A stretch of DNA of 64,000 bases from Manduca sexta (GCF_014839805.1 NC_051129.1:11412920-11476919), one strand, 5' to 3'. Shown: positions 1 to 15,670, counted from the first letter of the stretch. The notes: a model not told the origin generated them from the letters alone. Numbers and translations: made by a program.

Positions 1-335
1 TCCTGCGCGCGGCGCGGCGCTTCCCCGTGCCGCGGTTCGTGTGGACGGCGGTGGTGGCGCGGGCGCGGCGCGCGGGCGTGGCGCTGGTGCTGCTCAACGA
101 CCCGTTCGTGGCGGTGAGCGAGGTGCGCGCGGCGGTGTTCTGCGACAGCGCGTGCGGCGGCGTGGCGTGGCTGCACGAGCTGCGCCGCCACCGCAACTAC
201 GAGTGCCCGCTGCAGGGCCTCGTGTTCTGCTGCCATCTGCACAACTTCACCAGCGTCGTGTCCGAGATGCCGCTCGACGAAGTGCAGGTCGACGCCGGGG
301 TCGCCGGCATGCTCAATAATAACCTCTTTGTTTAG
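1..335 (+). CDS. 3' end of an unrecognised gene (partial)
   Basis: An open frame enters from the left edge (codon frame starting at base 3) and runs about 110 codons to TAG at 333-335. Codons are almost all G or C in the third position, like the stromalin exons and unlike the AT-rich flanks, which supports real coding. The tail is Cys- and His-rich (FCCHLHNF, CDSACGG) and ends NNNLFV. I do not recognise the family, and the amino-terminal part lies outside the window. A poly(A) signal AATAAA follows at 481-486. The gene converges on the proteasome gene to its right. A frame one base over is also open to 319 but gives an Arg/Ala/Gly-rich product typical of a GC-rich shadow. Confidence 0.6.
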   Translation, partial: LRAARRFPVPRFVWTAVVARARRAGVALVLLNDPFVAVSEVRAAVFCDSACGGVAWLHELRRHRNYECPLQGLVFCCHLHNFTSVVSEMPLDEVQVDAGVAGMLNNNLFV

Positions 336-480
336 AACTATTTTACTAAAATACGGACTCCTTATCGGGTTCACCTATTAAAATATCAATGTCGCGAAAG
401 AAATGTCGTTATCGCAAGCTTTTTCTGTTCAAGAAAATTAAGTATTGAAATACTTACAATATAATATCAACAGTTTGTTC

Positions 481-520
481 AATAAAAGAAACAATATTAT
501 ATTTTTAAAAGAACTTTATT
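481..520. promoter_or_regulatory. closely spaced convergent poly(A) signals
   Basis: AATAAA at 481-486 on the plus strand serves the gene ending at 335. TTTATT at 515-520 is AATAAA on the minus strand, 42 bases past the stop of the proteasome gene at 562. If both are used, the two transcripts overlap at their 3' ends by a few tens of bases. Confidence 0.55.
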
Positions 521-561
521 AAAAAAAATTATAATGTATTTGAATTACCAAAACCTATTCT

Positions 562-3208
<2,647 letters not shown>

Positions 3209-3396
3209 GTCTAGTTAGTGATTAGTTCTCGCAGTTGAAAGAAAAACGTAAAAATAATTAATAATCATGGATATTTCGGCCTTTAAAATTTAATTACGAA
3301 ATTTAATATGACGAAATTTTAAAGGCCGAAATATCCATGATTATTAATTATTTTTACGTTTTTTTTTCAACTGCGAGAACTAATCACTAACTAGAC
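3209..3396. repeat. near-perfect 83-bp inverted repeat (hairpin)
   Basis: The left arm 3209-3291 and right arm 3314-3396 are reverse complements with one mismatch (GAAAGAAAAA against GAAAAAAAAA); the loop is about 22 bases. The ends read GTCTAG and CTAGAC. No target-site duplication is visible at the edges. It could be a foldback MITE, a source of long hairpin RNA, or a palindromic assembly or sequencing artefact. Confidence 0.85.
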
Positions 3397-3491
3397 GTGA
3401 ATTTAAATTCTTTACTTGCCAATACTTGTTTAGTTACCCAGATTAAAGGTGAAACAAAATGTATGAAAATGGACCTTGAGGTATCGCCTTA

Positions 3492-3751
3492 CCCCCTTAT
3501 TCATAAACGTTTTTTATCTAAGGACGGAGTAAAGCTGTGATAACAAGCCTGTTTCTCAGTGCCCAACGGCACTAAAAAATGGACATAGGGCCGTTGTGAT
3601 TGGTTATTATTGTTGTATTTCAATATTAGCCAATCACAACGACCCTACGTCTACGCACTGCGAAGACTGCCATGCCGTCAGCACTGTGAAACAGACTTGT
3701 TATCACAGCCTTACTCGATCGTTCGATAAAAAACGTCTATGAATAAGGGGG
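3492..3751 (+). mobile_element. PIF/Harbinger-type MITE, copy 1
   Basis: A 260-bp element with long terminal inverted repeats beginning CCCCCTTATTCATAAACG and ending in the complement, flanked by a TTA duplication (3489-3491 and 3752-3754). Three-base TWA duplications are the hallmark of PIF/Harbinger. A second copy lies in opposite orientation at 10724-10985. It has no coding capacity and needs a transposase in trans. The Harbinger element at 38909-41589 has different termini (GCCGGCC), so it is not an obvious partner. Confidence 0.85.
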
Positions 3752-4174
3752 TTAATGTATAACATTCTTCTCTTATACTGAGGCATAATAAGTATTTTTA
3801 ACCATAGTTTTAAATCTTGTACTACAATAGGTAACTAGAACAGACTTTAATCTTGCATAGATTTGTCTATGGTTTGTAAGACTCATGACCTGGCAGCATG
3901 GCCTTAAACCTTAGCACGTTTCCAACGGCAAAAATTTAAAAAATCTATGCTTTGAAGTTGACTTTTGTTATCATTTTGTCTATGATCAGTTGTTGATAGG
4001 GAGGCGCGGGTGAAGGTTGTGCAATTTTGAATTTGAGTTCGGTTTATTTTATGATCTCGTTTGTTTCAACCCTTTTAATTTTGAAATAAACCATTAGTAT
4101 TTTGCTAATTAATTGCCAATAGCAAGAAGTCTGTTTAGTTGTAATTAGATAGCGCCAAATTTTTTGTTATCAAC

Positions 4175-6558
4175 ATGCAAGAAACCGTTACAAACACCAG
4201 CGAAAGAAAATCATTGTTTTCGTCGTTCCTCGAGGTCCTGGAGGCTCGAGAGAAACAGGCACAGGTCGACAGACAACTCCAGGAGGAGAAGTATCTCAGG
4301 AGAACACAGAGGATATACGATTTCCATGGTAAATACAACTCTAAAATGCCGCCAATTTTTTTCGAAATGTTCAACGTTTTTTTATTTTTTTATACTTTGC
4401 AGACTATTTATCGTACTTGATACTATTGGTGAAAAATCTTTTATAGTCAGAATACATATTTCCTACTCTATAAGTTATAATTGAAAATATTCCCTATTTA
4501 TTTATTTTACTCATTTTTTAAAAAACAACTTGTTTAAACTCGCTAAATTTTATTGAATGAGACACCTATTACCCGTTATTTGATTATCTACTTCCTGAAT
4601 ATACACTTTGTATAAGTAATTTAAATATATCCACAAAAAAATATACCAATTTAAAGATCATAATAATCCAAATTGAATCTGGTGACAATATTATATGGAT
4701 AATATATTCATCTTTGTTGGTATTTTAGTAGAAGATTTAAAAATACTTTCCTGTTAATAAAACAGCCATAACAAGAGCTTTGCACTGGAAACAATTTTAG
4801 CCTCTACAGATTTAGTGTAGTTTTCAACTGTCTCCCCAGATTGTCCAAGTTTCATCACCAATACCATTTTTACCAGTGTAGTAAAACCTATATTGAAGCA
4901 ACAATTTTTTTTTGGCCCAATAGCTTGGATACTTCACGGCCAGTCTTTTTTAATTTCATAAATCACGAATTAAAGTAATTTAGAAAAATATTCCCCACAA
5001 AATTTTTGATCTTCACACTTGAGCAAAGACCTTGCTATAACATGTACCTATGGTTTTTTATTCCCCTATTCTAATTGATATTCCATTATTGTATAAATAT
5101 ATGTAATAAAAAACTAACAACTTCAGGTATAAAAAATGTCTAAAGTACAAGTTTACTGTTTTTTTATCTGGCTAATTTTATTTTAAAGCAATAGTTCTGA
5201 CGGCATAGAATTGTTCTGAAACAAAAAAAATATATATTTTTTTTATTTGAAAAGAATTATGTTATTACATTGTCTGCAGTAAGTTTTATAAACTATATTT
5301 GTTGAAAATTCATCAAATCACAGCAAAAACAATATTAATAATGTTGTTTTGTAAAGTTCAAGCACATTTTATTGTTTCTCAATTATCTTATTTAGTAACA
5401 TTTATCAGTACTATATATCATAATAATATTGATAGTATTATAATATCACTAACAAAGCACTTGAATGGAGCTTGTTTATCTGTCATTAAAAAGATAATTA
5501 CACATTGTTTTTACAAATTCAAAACACCCAAATAAGATTACATTGTTAGACATAAACAATGGAGATTAATAATGGTGATTAAGGCTAATAGAACTTAACA
5601 TGTTGGTACTTGCCCCCTCCCAACTGCACCGTCAAGAGAAGGGTATTGAAATGATATATTTGGCACAATTGGCCATTATTACTTATAACATGTCTGAGGA
5701 CATTCGATGCCTGGGATGAAGTGCATCAATTGTGTACTTTTAATTATTAAAGATTTATTTTATCTATCCAAAAACATGTCCAAGGGAAACAATGACTTAA
5801 CTGCAAGTTGCATTATTTAAGTATATTTTGTCATTGACAAAAGCAATGTTTTTGCATGATTTTCTCACAGAATTAATTTATATTACTTATTTCTTGTTAA
5901 CACAATCTGCATAATATTAAGTTCTTTTTCAGGATGCCTTTTTTTTAATGACCAAACTCTGTGTAGATTAAACATAAGAGGCAACTACTTATGTTACTAC
6001 TCAAGCACACCACAGTAACCACGATTTTACTTGTGATACATATTTCAATTTCTTTGCTCCTGGAATATTTTGTCTCTCCTGGAATTAAAATCCTTGTAAA
6101 CAAGTTTTTGCATGTTCACAAGCAATTTTGATTAACACAATATGTATTTAGGAAGCTAACCCCCGAACTAGTGTTTTGGGCGCCCACACAGTACTGTTGC
6201 AATACTGCTTCGTTATTTTGTAGCGCTGATGTATGGTGCAGTAAGATGTATCGGCTTGTCAGCTAGGGAAGAGCAATTGTTAAGAGTAATCGGGGGTTTT
6301 GTGCAGAACGTCAGCGGCGTGAGGCGGTGGAACTGCGGCGCTGCCTAGACTACGTGTCGCAGCACGCGCACGTGCTGGAGACGAGTCCTGCGCGGCGCGG
6401 GCGCGGGGACTAGCGACGTGCCGCTCAGCGCCTCGCTCGTGCGCCAGGCGGCCGCGCTGCAGCGCTGCATGGCGCAGTGCGTCGCCAACGCATCGCGCAT
6501 CAGGCATCTCCTCGCCGCCACGCATCGCCCGCAGATGGACACCATGCTCGCCAAGATG
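4175..6558 (+). CDS. unrecognised charged, likely coiled-coil protein; first two coding exons
   Basis: Exon 4175-4328 starts with ATG (MQETVTNTSERKSLF) and ends at a GTAAAT donor in phase 1. Exon 6307-6558 follows a pyrimidine-rich CAG acceptor and ends LAKM before GTGAGT. Joined in phase they read a Glu/Arg/Gln-rich helical region (EKQAQVDRQLQEEKYLRR, ERQRREAVELRRCLDYV). In the second exon the frame meets a stop just after a GGGG run near 6407; reading with one G fewer continues as TSDVPLSASLVRQ and restores a phase-0 donor, so I suspect an indel error. I could not find later exons before the gap at 15671, and I do not recognise the family. It is divergent from the proteasome gene, 1.3 kb away. 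Confidence 0.6.
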
Positions 6559-7612
6559 GTGAGTACATACACTATAGCTCATAGCACATGAGTAGGCGTA
6601 TTAAGTACCAAAAATGTATACCTACTTCCATGTTCATAATGAAGGTTCAGTTAATCTCGTGCTTTAGAAATGTATGTAAATATGTACCAATTTGTAGGTA
6701 AGTAGGTACTTGGCATTCATGCAAATGGTCCTGTGACATATCTCGAAAAGAAAACGATAATGGTTTACAAAACGAAATATATATAATAACAGGCGTTTGA
6801 GTTCCACATCTTCGTCATAGATACCAAATACTCATCAACGTAAGTACGTACGTAAGGACTTGGAGATCCCGGCTGTACTGTGAGTGTTATGAAATCATAC
6901 TATCGCGTGAAATCCGAGCACTTTACGCAGCTCGTAAATCATCGCTAGCACACGCGGTGACGCGACACAGTGCAGCGCCGCGTCGCGTGTCCGAGTGTAC
7001 GCACGCCGCGCTCCACGGCCCGAGCTTACAAGTTCCAGTTCAACCCCCTGAATCATGTTATACAACGCGCTGTTCCATCCCGTCGTTGTTTATTGATTGT
7101 TTCTTTATGAAAGGATGTCGAGGGCGAGTAGTTTTAGACCAGATTTTCTTGATATCCGCAAATGTTATGAGAAATCCCACAAAATAAACACGTGTGTCTA
7201 TGTTTATACATCGTATTCAAAGGTTTTGTCTAGTAATACATTTATCATACAAACCAACGAATCGTACCAGCGACCTTTCTTTCACGGCCGGTTCATTGTC
7301 CGCCGCGCCGCGAAGGTAGCCATTGTAAAGTATTAATTAGCAAGTCGTGAATGTATTTAATCCAGTTGCCAAATGTGGTGTAGTGATTTATGACTTGTAC
7401 TGGTCGTGTGCTGACCGTATGCGATGTCTGACGGAACAGTTGAAGGCGAAAGTGTCGGCCGATACGTTTTATGGAGCGGAAACTGAAAGAGTTCTCGCAG
7501 CCAAAAGATACGCACCGATCGATCACGCACATTTCATACTTCACACCACCGACCACACGTTAAAAATACATATTATAATTAGAATGTTTTATGAAGAGGC
7601 AACCATTTACTT

Positions 7613-7629
7613 ATCTATATATATATTTA

Positions 7630-7662
<33 letters not shown>
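7613..7662. repeat. (TA)n microsatellite
   Basis: A run of TA dinucleotides interrupted by TTTATC and CTATAT units, directly abutting the interspersed repeat at 7662-7930. Confidence 0.9.
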
Positions 7663-7666
<4 letters not shown>

Positions 7667-7930
7667 GAATCCCTATTTCCCTTGGTCACGCCATCACACG
7701 TGAACGGCTGGACCGATCACTATTTTTTTTGTTGTTGTGTTTGTTATGGTCAGGAGAAGGTTTTTATGAAAGCAAAAAATTCCGAGGAAAAATAGAAAAT
7801 TTAAGAAAACTTAACGAAAATATTAATTTTATATAACTGTCAATTGTTTGAAATAACTGTCAGCGATTGACAGAATGCGCGTTGCAAATTCATCGTTAAG
7901 ACGGGACAACGTCTGTCGGGTCAACTAGTC
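7662..7930 (+). repeat. interspersed repeat ending in CTAGT, Helitron-like
   Basis: It starts AAAAATGAATCCCTATTTCCC after the TA microsatellite, contains a translated-like line CACGTGAACGGCTGGACCGA and ends GTCTGTCGGGTCAACTAGT. This layout (microsatellite head, sequence common in Lepidoptera, CTAG-type 3' end) matches what I remember of non-autonomous Helitron-like repeats. There is only one copy in the window, so the boundaries are approximate. Confidence 0.5.
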
Positions 7931-10723
7931 AACAATAAATAATCAATTCTTTAACTGATTCATGTTATAATATTTTTTTATTGTGTGGAATAATTTGAGA
8001 GTATAGATTCTAGATATGATCGGTACCTACGCATTAAAACGTTGATATTTAAACACACCATCATAATAAAAAATACATAACATTCATAATATGATTACAA
8101 CTCATACAATTTGTGCTGAAACATTCACGAGGTCAATAATGTATGCTGACTATAAGCGTGTGTCCGGAAATCCCGCGTGTTGTCAACAACACGTGCACTA
8201 ACTGTAAGGTTGGATGCGTGGACGTGTAACACGCGCTAATGAGAGACCGCAGCCGATCCCGCACCGCCCCGGACGAACCTGCGTCAATCGTACTCACAAA
8301 TTGAGTTACCGTGTGCTCAGTAGTGTGCCCAGCTCACAGCTGACCGCGCTTTGTTCCCGTGAGCTACTTTATTAGCTCGCTTGTTGTGCCTAGGGCTTGT
8401 TTACCACACGCGCCACGTGCTCTGTTTCAGCGTAAATCCTGTTACTCATACTGCATCGGAGCTTCGGGGAAATTTGCATTTACGGCAAAACTCATTTAAC
8501 TGATAAATGCGGTGAATTTGCTAATTTCGCGTTAAATGTTTGCATATCTCCTTATTTGATATTTCGTGGAAAACTAATATAATTGCACATCCATAATATA
8601 CTTCGCGTCAGTATCCTTGATTACAGAACTTATTCTCGTCCTGTTATCAATTAAATTAGCCAGTTCCCATAAAACACGTCAATTCCAATTTCGGGCAACT
8701 CATTCGAAGCATTAAAAATAAAAACCTTTACTATTAAATCCAGCCACGATTAAACTGTGGGCAGGTATTTTAGTAGGTTTAATAATATGATAACGGATAA
8801 GGTATTAATAGTAGGTATGCAAATATCATTATTGACACAGTTGAATCGTATGAGTATTTTACCTGGGTTAATATTGCGGCTCTGATGTACTGTCTATGTT
8901 TACTTATTCGTCAATTTCTTCTAGAAGATTAGATTCCTTGTAATTGATCAATCCCTCGCAAAATCAATAAATGGATCACTGGACGGGTTTGAATATTTTC
9001 AATCATATACAAATAATGAATATTAGGATTATTTTCATCACTTATATTGGGAAACTGTTTTCAGTTGCTAATAGTTTGCACTTTTAATAGTTGTTTAGTA
9101 ATTTCGTGAAATATAATATCTTACATGGGTGTTTATAATAAGTCCTTTTTATGAGAATGAGAGACGGTTAAGTCTTAAATACGCATCGGTTGTGTGCGTG
9201 AATATTGTTGTGAATGCATTGCATTGAGCGTGGCAAAGCGCCCGCAGCCGCATCACGTCACACCGCTACACCGCCAGCCGCCACAGGCACCGTCTCCCGG
9301 CCTTTGTCTCCGCACAATCATGTGAAATTCATTCGCCGCTGTGTGCATTGCAATTAACGCGGTCTCACTGAGCAGCGAGCACTCCGACGTGTGTCGTCAT
9401 CGCATTTTATTTAGTTGTTTCACACGCATGTCGTTGCATATAGAGTCTAGACACTTTATGAAATATAGTGGGAATTGGGACATATACTTGTGACATTAAA
9501 TTTCGAGGCGAGTCTCATAGCAAGCGCCATACTAGGGCACAACGCTCGTCACTCTATAACATTGCTAGTAGGTTTCAAAATTTCGATTGATTTCACCGAT
9601 TGAAATGTTTATTCGTAAAAGCTCCAAGAAAGCTTAGTCAGAAACTAGTAAGGTCGGGACTGTGGGAAGTTAAATACACCTTAAATACTGTATCAAAGAA
9701 GTTGAAGCAAGGCTAGCACAGATGAGTATGAATTTTAAAGAAGTTGATGTCCAAAAGCTGTAAGAGCGCCCGCCGCACCGCCTTTTGAATAATAAAAGTC
9801 GACGAGGCGACAGAACGGCGGTGCTTCGTGCATGCTTGATGAGGTACTCACTGAAGGTCTCATCTTTAACTAGATATCTTTGATGCCTTCGTTGGTCTCA
9901 TGATAGTAAGCTGGGAATATTTTCCATATAGAGCTTGCAAATGTTGTGCAAGGTTTTAGAAAATACGGTTGAATTGGCCGTGGTCATCGAAACCAAAGAA
10001 CGAATTAAATATAACGGCTTGAGAAAAAAATAATTTGGAAGCTAGCCTGATATCATTCTGTTAGCCGGTCGTAAACCTGAGCGAGCTTGATATTTAAAAA
10101 AAAAACAAGTATGTCCATTGATACCCCTTTAGCGAAGAAGGAGGAGGATGATGGTTTGATGTCTTCCATTGGAGTCAGCATTGTTAGTTTCATCTGAAAT
10201 CTTATTCTAGTTCCATGCCAAGCAACATATTTGTCAACATTTCAAAACCTTTTCTATGACGAAGTCAGAAAGTTTAAAACCCAACGTCGGCATTTAAATA
10301 CGTCAAAGAGATAATTACGATAAATTCCATTGTCATTGTTCGGAGTCATTAATCACACGAAAGACAATTTAAACCCCACGTTGACCCAATTCGACAGCAA
10401 TCAGACAGGCGAGGGTCGCGCGCGGATATTGTGATAGCTGATAAGATACGCCGATAACGCAATCAATCGAACGCGTGCTACACTTGCACAATAAAACTAG
10501 TCTTAACACAGATAGACACGTGGATTTAATACCCGTTAGGTGCTGTGTGAGCTCTGGTATGGAGGATGATAGCTCTCAAGCTGTAGCAATGCTAGGTCTT
10601 CGGCAGACATCTTCATGGTTAAGGTCGTGTTAGTGAATAGCAAGTATGTACGGAAAAGACCATCTGAGCAGGTACCAGCGATGTCTCTTACTGTCGCTTA
10701 GCTAAAGTCTAGGACAGGACTAA

Positions 10724-10985
10724 CCCCCTTATTCATAGACGTTTTTATCGAACGATCGAGTAAGGCTGTGATAACAAGTCTGTTTCTCAGTGCTGACAGC
10801 ATGGCAGTCTTCGCAGTGCGTAGACGTAGGGCCGTTGGGATTGGCTAATATTGAAATACAACAATAATAACCAATCACAACGGCTCCTATATTCTTAATT
10901 CTCAGTGCCGTTGGGCACTGAGAAACAGGCTTGTTATCACAGCTTTACTCCGTCCTTAGATAAAAAACGTTTATGAATAAGGGGG
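10724..10985 (-). mobile_element. PIF/Harbinger-type MITE, copy 2
   Basis: A 262-bp copy of the element at 3492-3751 in reverse orientation, flanked by TAA (10721-10723 and 10986-10988), again a TWA duplication. It differs from copy 1 by small changes, for instance CGGCTCCTATATTCTTAATTC where copy 1 has a different interior. The intact ends and duplication indicate a real insertion, not a segmental duplication. Confidence 0.85.
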
Positions 10986-13900
10986 TAAGTGTTAGAAGAA
11001 CATTGTTGTACCTTTTTGCTGGACATGGTTAAATTTAAAATTTAACTGATGTTTGGTAGTGCGTTGTTTCGTAGTGCCGTACTTAAGTATAAATTCTTTC
11101 TTAATCTTTATCGGTTTTATTATAGACAAGTATAGCGGTATAATCTCGGAATCAATGTATATGTAATATTGAGTTTATAAATCGGGTTCATTGTAGTCGT
11201 TAAACGCAATAAACTTCAGTAGATTTAACCCACATACGTCATACGTGTCGCGACGCGTCAACCCGCTTTCTGTCGGGTTACATATTACCTTTAGTGTTTA
11301 AGTTTTGTGCGTTAATATTCCAATGTTACCTCTCGACTAATGTTGAGTTTGGTTAACTCAAAACTATAATGTTTGAACATGCTCTTAGTGGCAAAGCAAA
11401 TAATGAAGAATGTATGGCATATTGACTTTAATTTTGCTATATACACTACAAACATATACTATGGATTCTTTTTTTAAACCAGAATCGTCTAATTGCCTCA
11501 CGGTGGCAAGTCAAGTGGCCGTGTGCATTGTATTCGGAAATAATGTACGGATTGGTGCAACACATTGTATTCAAACGTCTTGCAGCGATTATGCGATAGG
11601 AAGGCGAACCACAATCGGCACAACAGGACCATCTCCTTGTATTGTCCCATCAGTGCGCTATATTGTCAGCGTAGCGAGGCGGTCACATGCGAGCGTGCTT
11701 AGCTATGATTGCGGCTTGTGGCAGCCGACGCGTGGATATCTGTTGGCAATATTAGTTGTGTATACGATTAGGAATTACGCTGATTTTCGACTTTAGATTT
11801 ATTTCGAGAGTCTACTGAAGTTGCAACGAATTAGAGAGACTATACGTTTTATGGCAAGCAGGGACTTAGTTGATGCACGCTCGATGCGTGAAGCTTATCG
11901 TCCAAAGTTATATTGGCTATTTGATTCCCGTGTTGAAAAAAATACTTTTATGCATTTCAGTATAAGAAAATTTACACACTATGTGGTCTAGTAAAAAATA
12001 TTGTTTGCTATACATACTTTAGAGGAGACACTAGCTGTATAGGTAATCTATACAGGTACAATGAGTTAAAATATGACTACGTATAAGGAAAGGTCAATAT
12101 TTTAACTCATTATAATGTAATTGTTGATTATAATTTGGGTTTGCTTCTCACGCTGTTTCCATGATAAATGAAAATGACCGCACTAAAAGGTTGTTGATGT
12201 TATTCTGAATTACTTGTCATACAACGTATTGTATGTCATTTATAAAAACAAATAATAACCTTATATGTAATACCAAACGAAGAAACGAATTTCCGTTGGG
12301 AAATAACAATATCTTCTTAGTTCTCGTACGTCGTCGCTTGGATTCTTCCATATTAGTGTGGAATTTTCGTAATCTATCCTGTCCTGAGTTTATTGCTTGG
12401 AATTAAGCGAACGTCCGTAGATCGGAAATATCTGGTGTAGTCAGTTCAGTTTATAATATCCGGTGTAACCGCGGTGTAACGGCCCTCGATATCAAAACAT
12501 TTAAATATTAATACTACATGCAGTGGACAAGCAACTTATTATAAATCTTCTATATATTATGTTGATGCTACTCTCGGGTCGCGAATATTCACAGGGTACA
12601 CGCTTCCGAGGTCGCTGCTTCATTTTATGTACGTTCATTTTTAGGTTTCCATGAGTGATTTTATTATGTACTTAAATAAAAAATATACTTATTACGAAGA
12701 CTAACGTCTCTTTTCAATAAACTCAATCTTTGTCTTCGATCCTATCCCGAGAAAATTAAAATTGGAATGGTTACTTTTAAGACCCGTATAAATATCTCTA
12801 AGAGCCGTATTTCAATGTAGTCGGAGCGCCGCGTGGAGGCAGGGGTGCCTACAGTTTTTAATTGTAGTGACCTTCTAAATCGCGTGTGTTTATTTTGGTC
12901 GCGTTACGAGACGTTTACATGTAAACCAACTGAAATATTATAGCAATTTAACGCATAATAATATCGATGTAGGATACAAATTTAAAAAACATAGAATAAT
13001 CAAGTTGTTTACCGGGTTTTATTTAAAAGTATTTCATATTCATTTAATAAGTAGAGGTGAATCTAAATTAATGGGACACCTAGAGGCAGCTGAGATTACT
13101 TCCGATTAATAATATAACTTGAGATCCCGTCGCCATATTGGGCGTTAATTTGAATCTTTTTTAGATAATAAAATGATTTGTTAGTCTCGGAAATCGCTCA
13201 TTTTAATTTCCTGATTTGTGATTAAGTTAGTAACGTCTATACGTACTTAGGTATAGTAACTGGCTTTATAACTAAATACTATAATGTAGATAATCTGAGT
13301 GCATGAAAACACTGGTATAATATGTAAGGTTTTGCTCTCCAGTGTCCAGATTTCAGCAGACATTATACTTTGCCTCGGTCAGGTCACCTAGACCTCAATT
13401 TGAAAGGCTATTATTCGGTAGCGTGAACACAATAGTTTTAAAGCTCGCGCATTGTTTTTAATTGTTACTCATCCATTAAAATATTTGTTGAGGTGTTTAG
13501 TTTGGAAGCAAAATCCAGTATCTACTTACAGCACGATTTTTTAAAATTTGTATTTGTTAATTAACTAAACTCGCCGAAGGATTCACGTAAGACGACTATG
13601 GTAGGCCATGTTTATCATCTCATTCAGTTTCATCACAATATAATATGCTTCGAGAAAAAATACCAACACTTGTTTCGTTAAATCATATGTAAGTGAAAAC
13701 TAGGGTATAATATGGAGATCAATCCGCCCTCAAATCGCTACGACACAGAAGTGCCTCAGTGAATCAATATGTTTCGTATCACATTGGTCTCATAGTACCG
13801 TGTCTAGCTAATTACGAACTCCAGGAAGTTACATGTAAGACGGATAACGTGATTATAATTGTTTTAAAAATATTACCACATAATGAGTAATATTAGTCTG

Positions 13901-15670
13901 TAGGATATAATTATCGTACCGGTAGTGGTGCGCATGCGCTTTTTGCACATAACACACAATATTCTGGTGTTGGCATTCAGCGAGAAACTGAAAAATTGCT
14001 TCCGCAACCGACTCAAGGGCCCTCGCAATTACCCACGGCGCACAAAAACATGGACATTATCTCTTTGTGCGAGTGACGAGCGCCCACGCCACGCCACGCC
14101 ACACACAGTACACGCTACATACATAATACTTATCTAATGACAGCAGGGGCTCGCGTAGGACAGCGCTCGTCCTTTGTGTAACTATTTGCCGCATCATTTT
14201 TCATGTTTTTATATGTGCTAACAACAAACGACTGGCCTCCTAATTGTAAGGGCATAACATTGTTAACAACACATGGAATGCTAAAGACGTCCTTTCGGCC
14301 GAAATTTAAGCAAAGGAATAGGGACTGTAGAGAGACGAGACTCACGGCTATGTCTCCAAGGGTAGACAGAAGCGTATTTGGTGCATGGGAGTTATTACGT
14401 TTCCCTTATATTCGGTGTCCGCACGATTTCATCATAGAAAATGGCCATCCTGTTTCATTCATTCTGATTAATATATTTTCGTGAAATTATATATTATTTC
14501 CGTAATATTAATGGGGCCATATAATGTATCAGTGTTTGAAGTCGCTGGTGCTGCGGTCATCCGCCGACTGATGCGACACGTTCGCCGACATCAGTTCCGC
14601 AACAGCCCGCCATAACTCGTCACTTTATAAGTGTGTTTTATGTTTCCTCCGCGTCTCCCGCTCTTAATCAAATCACACGACAAGATAAATTCGTTATTTT
14701 TACGACATCAGGATATTACATGTTGCAATATGAAATTAATCTGATTTCTACGAAGATTTTCCGTAAATTCATCTGTGTACGGATTTAAGCTTCTTTGATG
14801 CAAGCGCGGCTTAGCACTAATAACCAGTCTGAAAATGAACTGCTTAAATACTAGTTTTGTTCGGGTCGGTAGCTTAAAAAATACGCCAAAATTTTTAATC
14901 TTAAAGGTCGACCACACAGCATAACGCTGGCATTGTGGGAGTTCACTCGGATGAAATAATAATACTACAGTACCTCAGAAATAGTAGATTATTTCCGCGG
15001 GCGGCTCACCCCGCCGGGTTACGTTTCATACGTTTCAGTTGTTTTTTCATAATCTCCGTTGGGTCGCTCTCGGAGCGCACCTGCTCCGCTATATTATTTT
15101 GGGAACAATCGATACCAGGACGACATTTGGATCCTCCGAGAAACCATTTGTATTTGAATGTATAGAGTTTCTTGTTATTGTGCACTGTTAGTTAATTTCT
15201 TGCATTGTTATTCTTGTTTCATTCACGTAATTGTATTGTAATGACTGCGACGAGTAGTTACTCCTATAATGGGAAACGTTCAAGACCATGTGAAGTTAAA
15301 TCCAATCAGACATTACGCAAAGTCGTGAAGTTTCGCTTTCTCTCAGTTTATAGTTTGAATGTAAAAAATTGTCTGGTTATTATCCCGTGTGTCGCGAAAG
15401 CGTTACGGCAACAACTCGCAGGAAGCGTGATGTGGAGAAAGCCGCGCTCGAGCGATAACCCGCGCCACGTAAACGCTCCCATTAGCCCTCGCGGCACTCG
15501 CAGCCGCGCGGAAGGAAACCGAACCGGTGTGCTAATCACTGAATCGGTTATTAGCAGTGGGTTCCTATGTGTACTCGTACGCTGTACGAGATTCTACGTG
15601 TCCTTGATACTTAGGCGTGTAACCATTATGACAAATCCAAGTCCCAAGTAGAGTTATAAAGAACAAACAA

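Larger units (their letters stand above)
6559..15670. other. 9 kb without a recognised gene
   Basis: This is presumably intron or downstream sequence of the gene starting at 4175. I see no exon with matching splice sites and coding bias. It holds an AT microsatellite and an adjacent repeat (7613-7930), a Harbinger-type MITE (10724-10985) and modestly GC-rich patches near 6950-7010, 8150-8460, 9190-9440, 14020-14110 and 15000-15540 that could be regulatory or undetected 5' exons. Frames such as 7347-7703 and 11410-11796 lack coding signs. Confidence 0.5.

Noticed and set aside
7347..7703. 118-codon frame with GVVIYDLYWSCADRMRCL
   Set aside because: It runs into a TA microsatellite and the adjoining interspersed repeat, and has no similarity or codon bias.
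11410..11796. 128-codon frame on the plus strand
   Set aside because: AT-rich codon use, no recognisable domain, no splice or poly(A) context.
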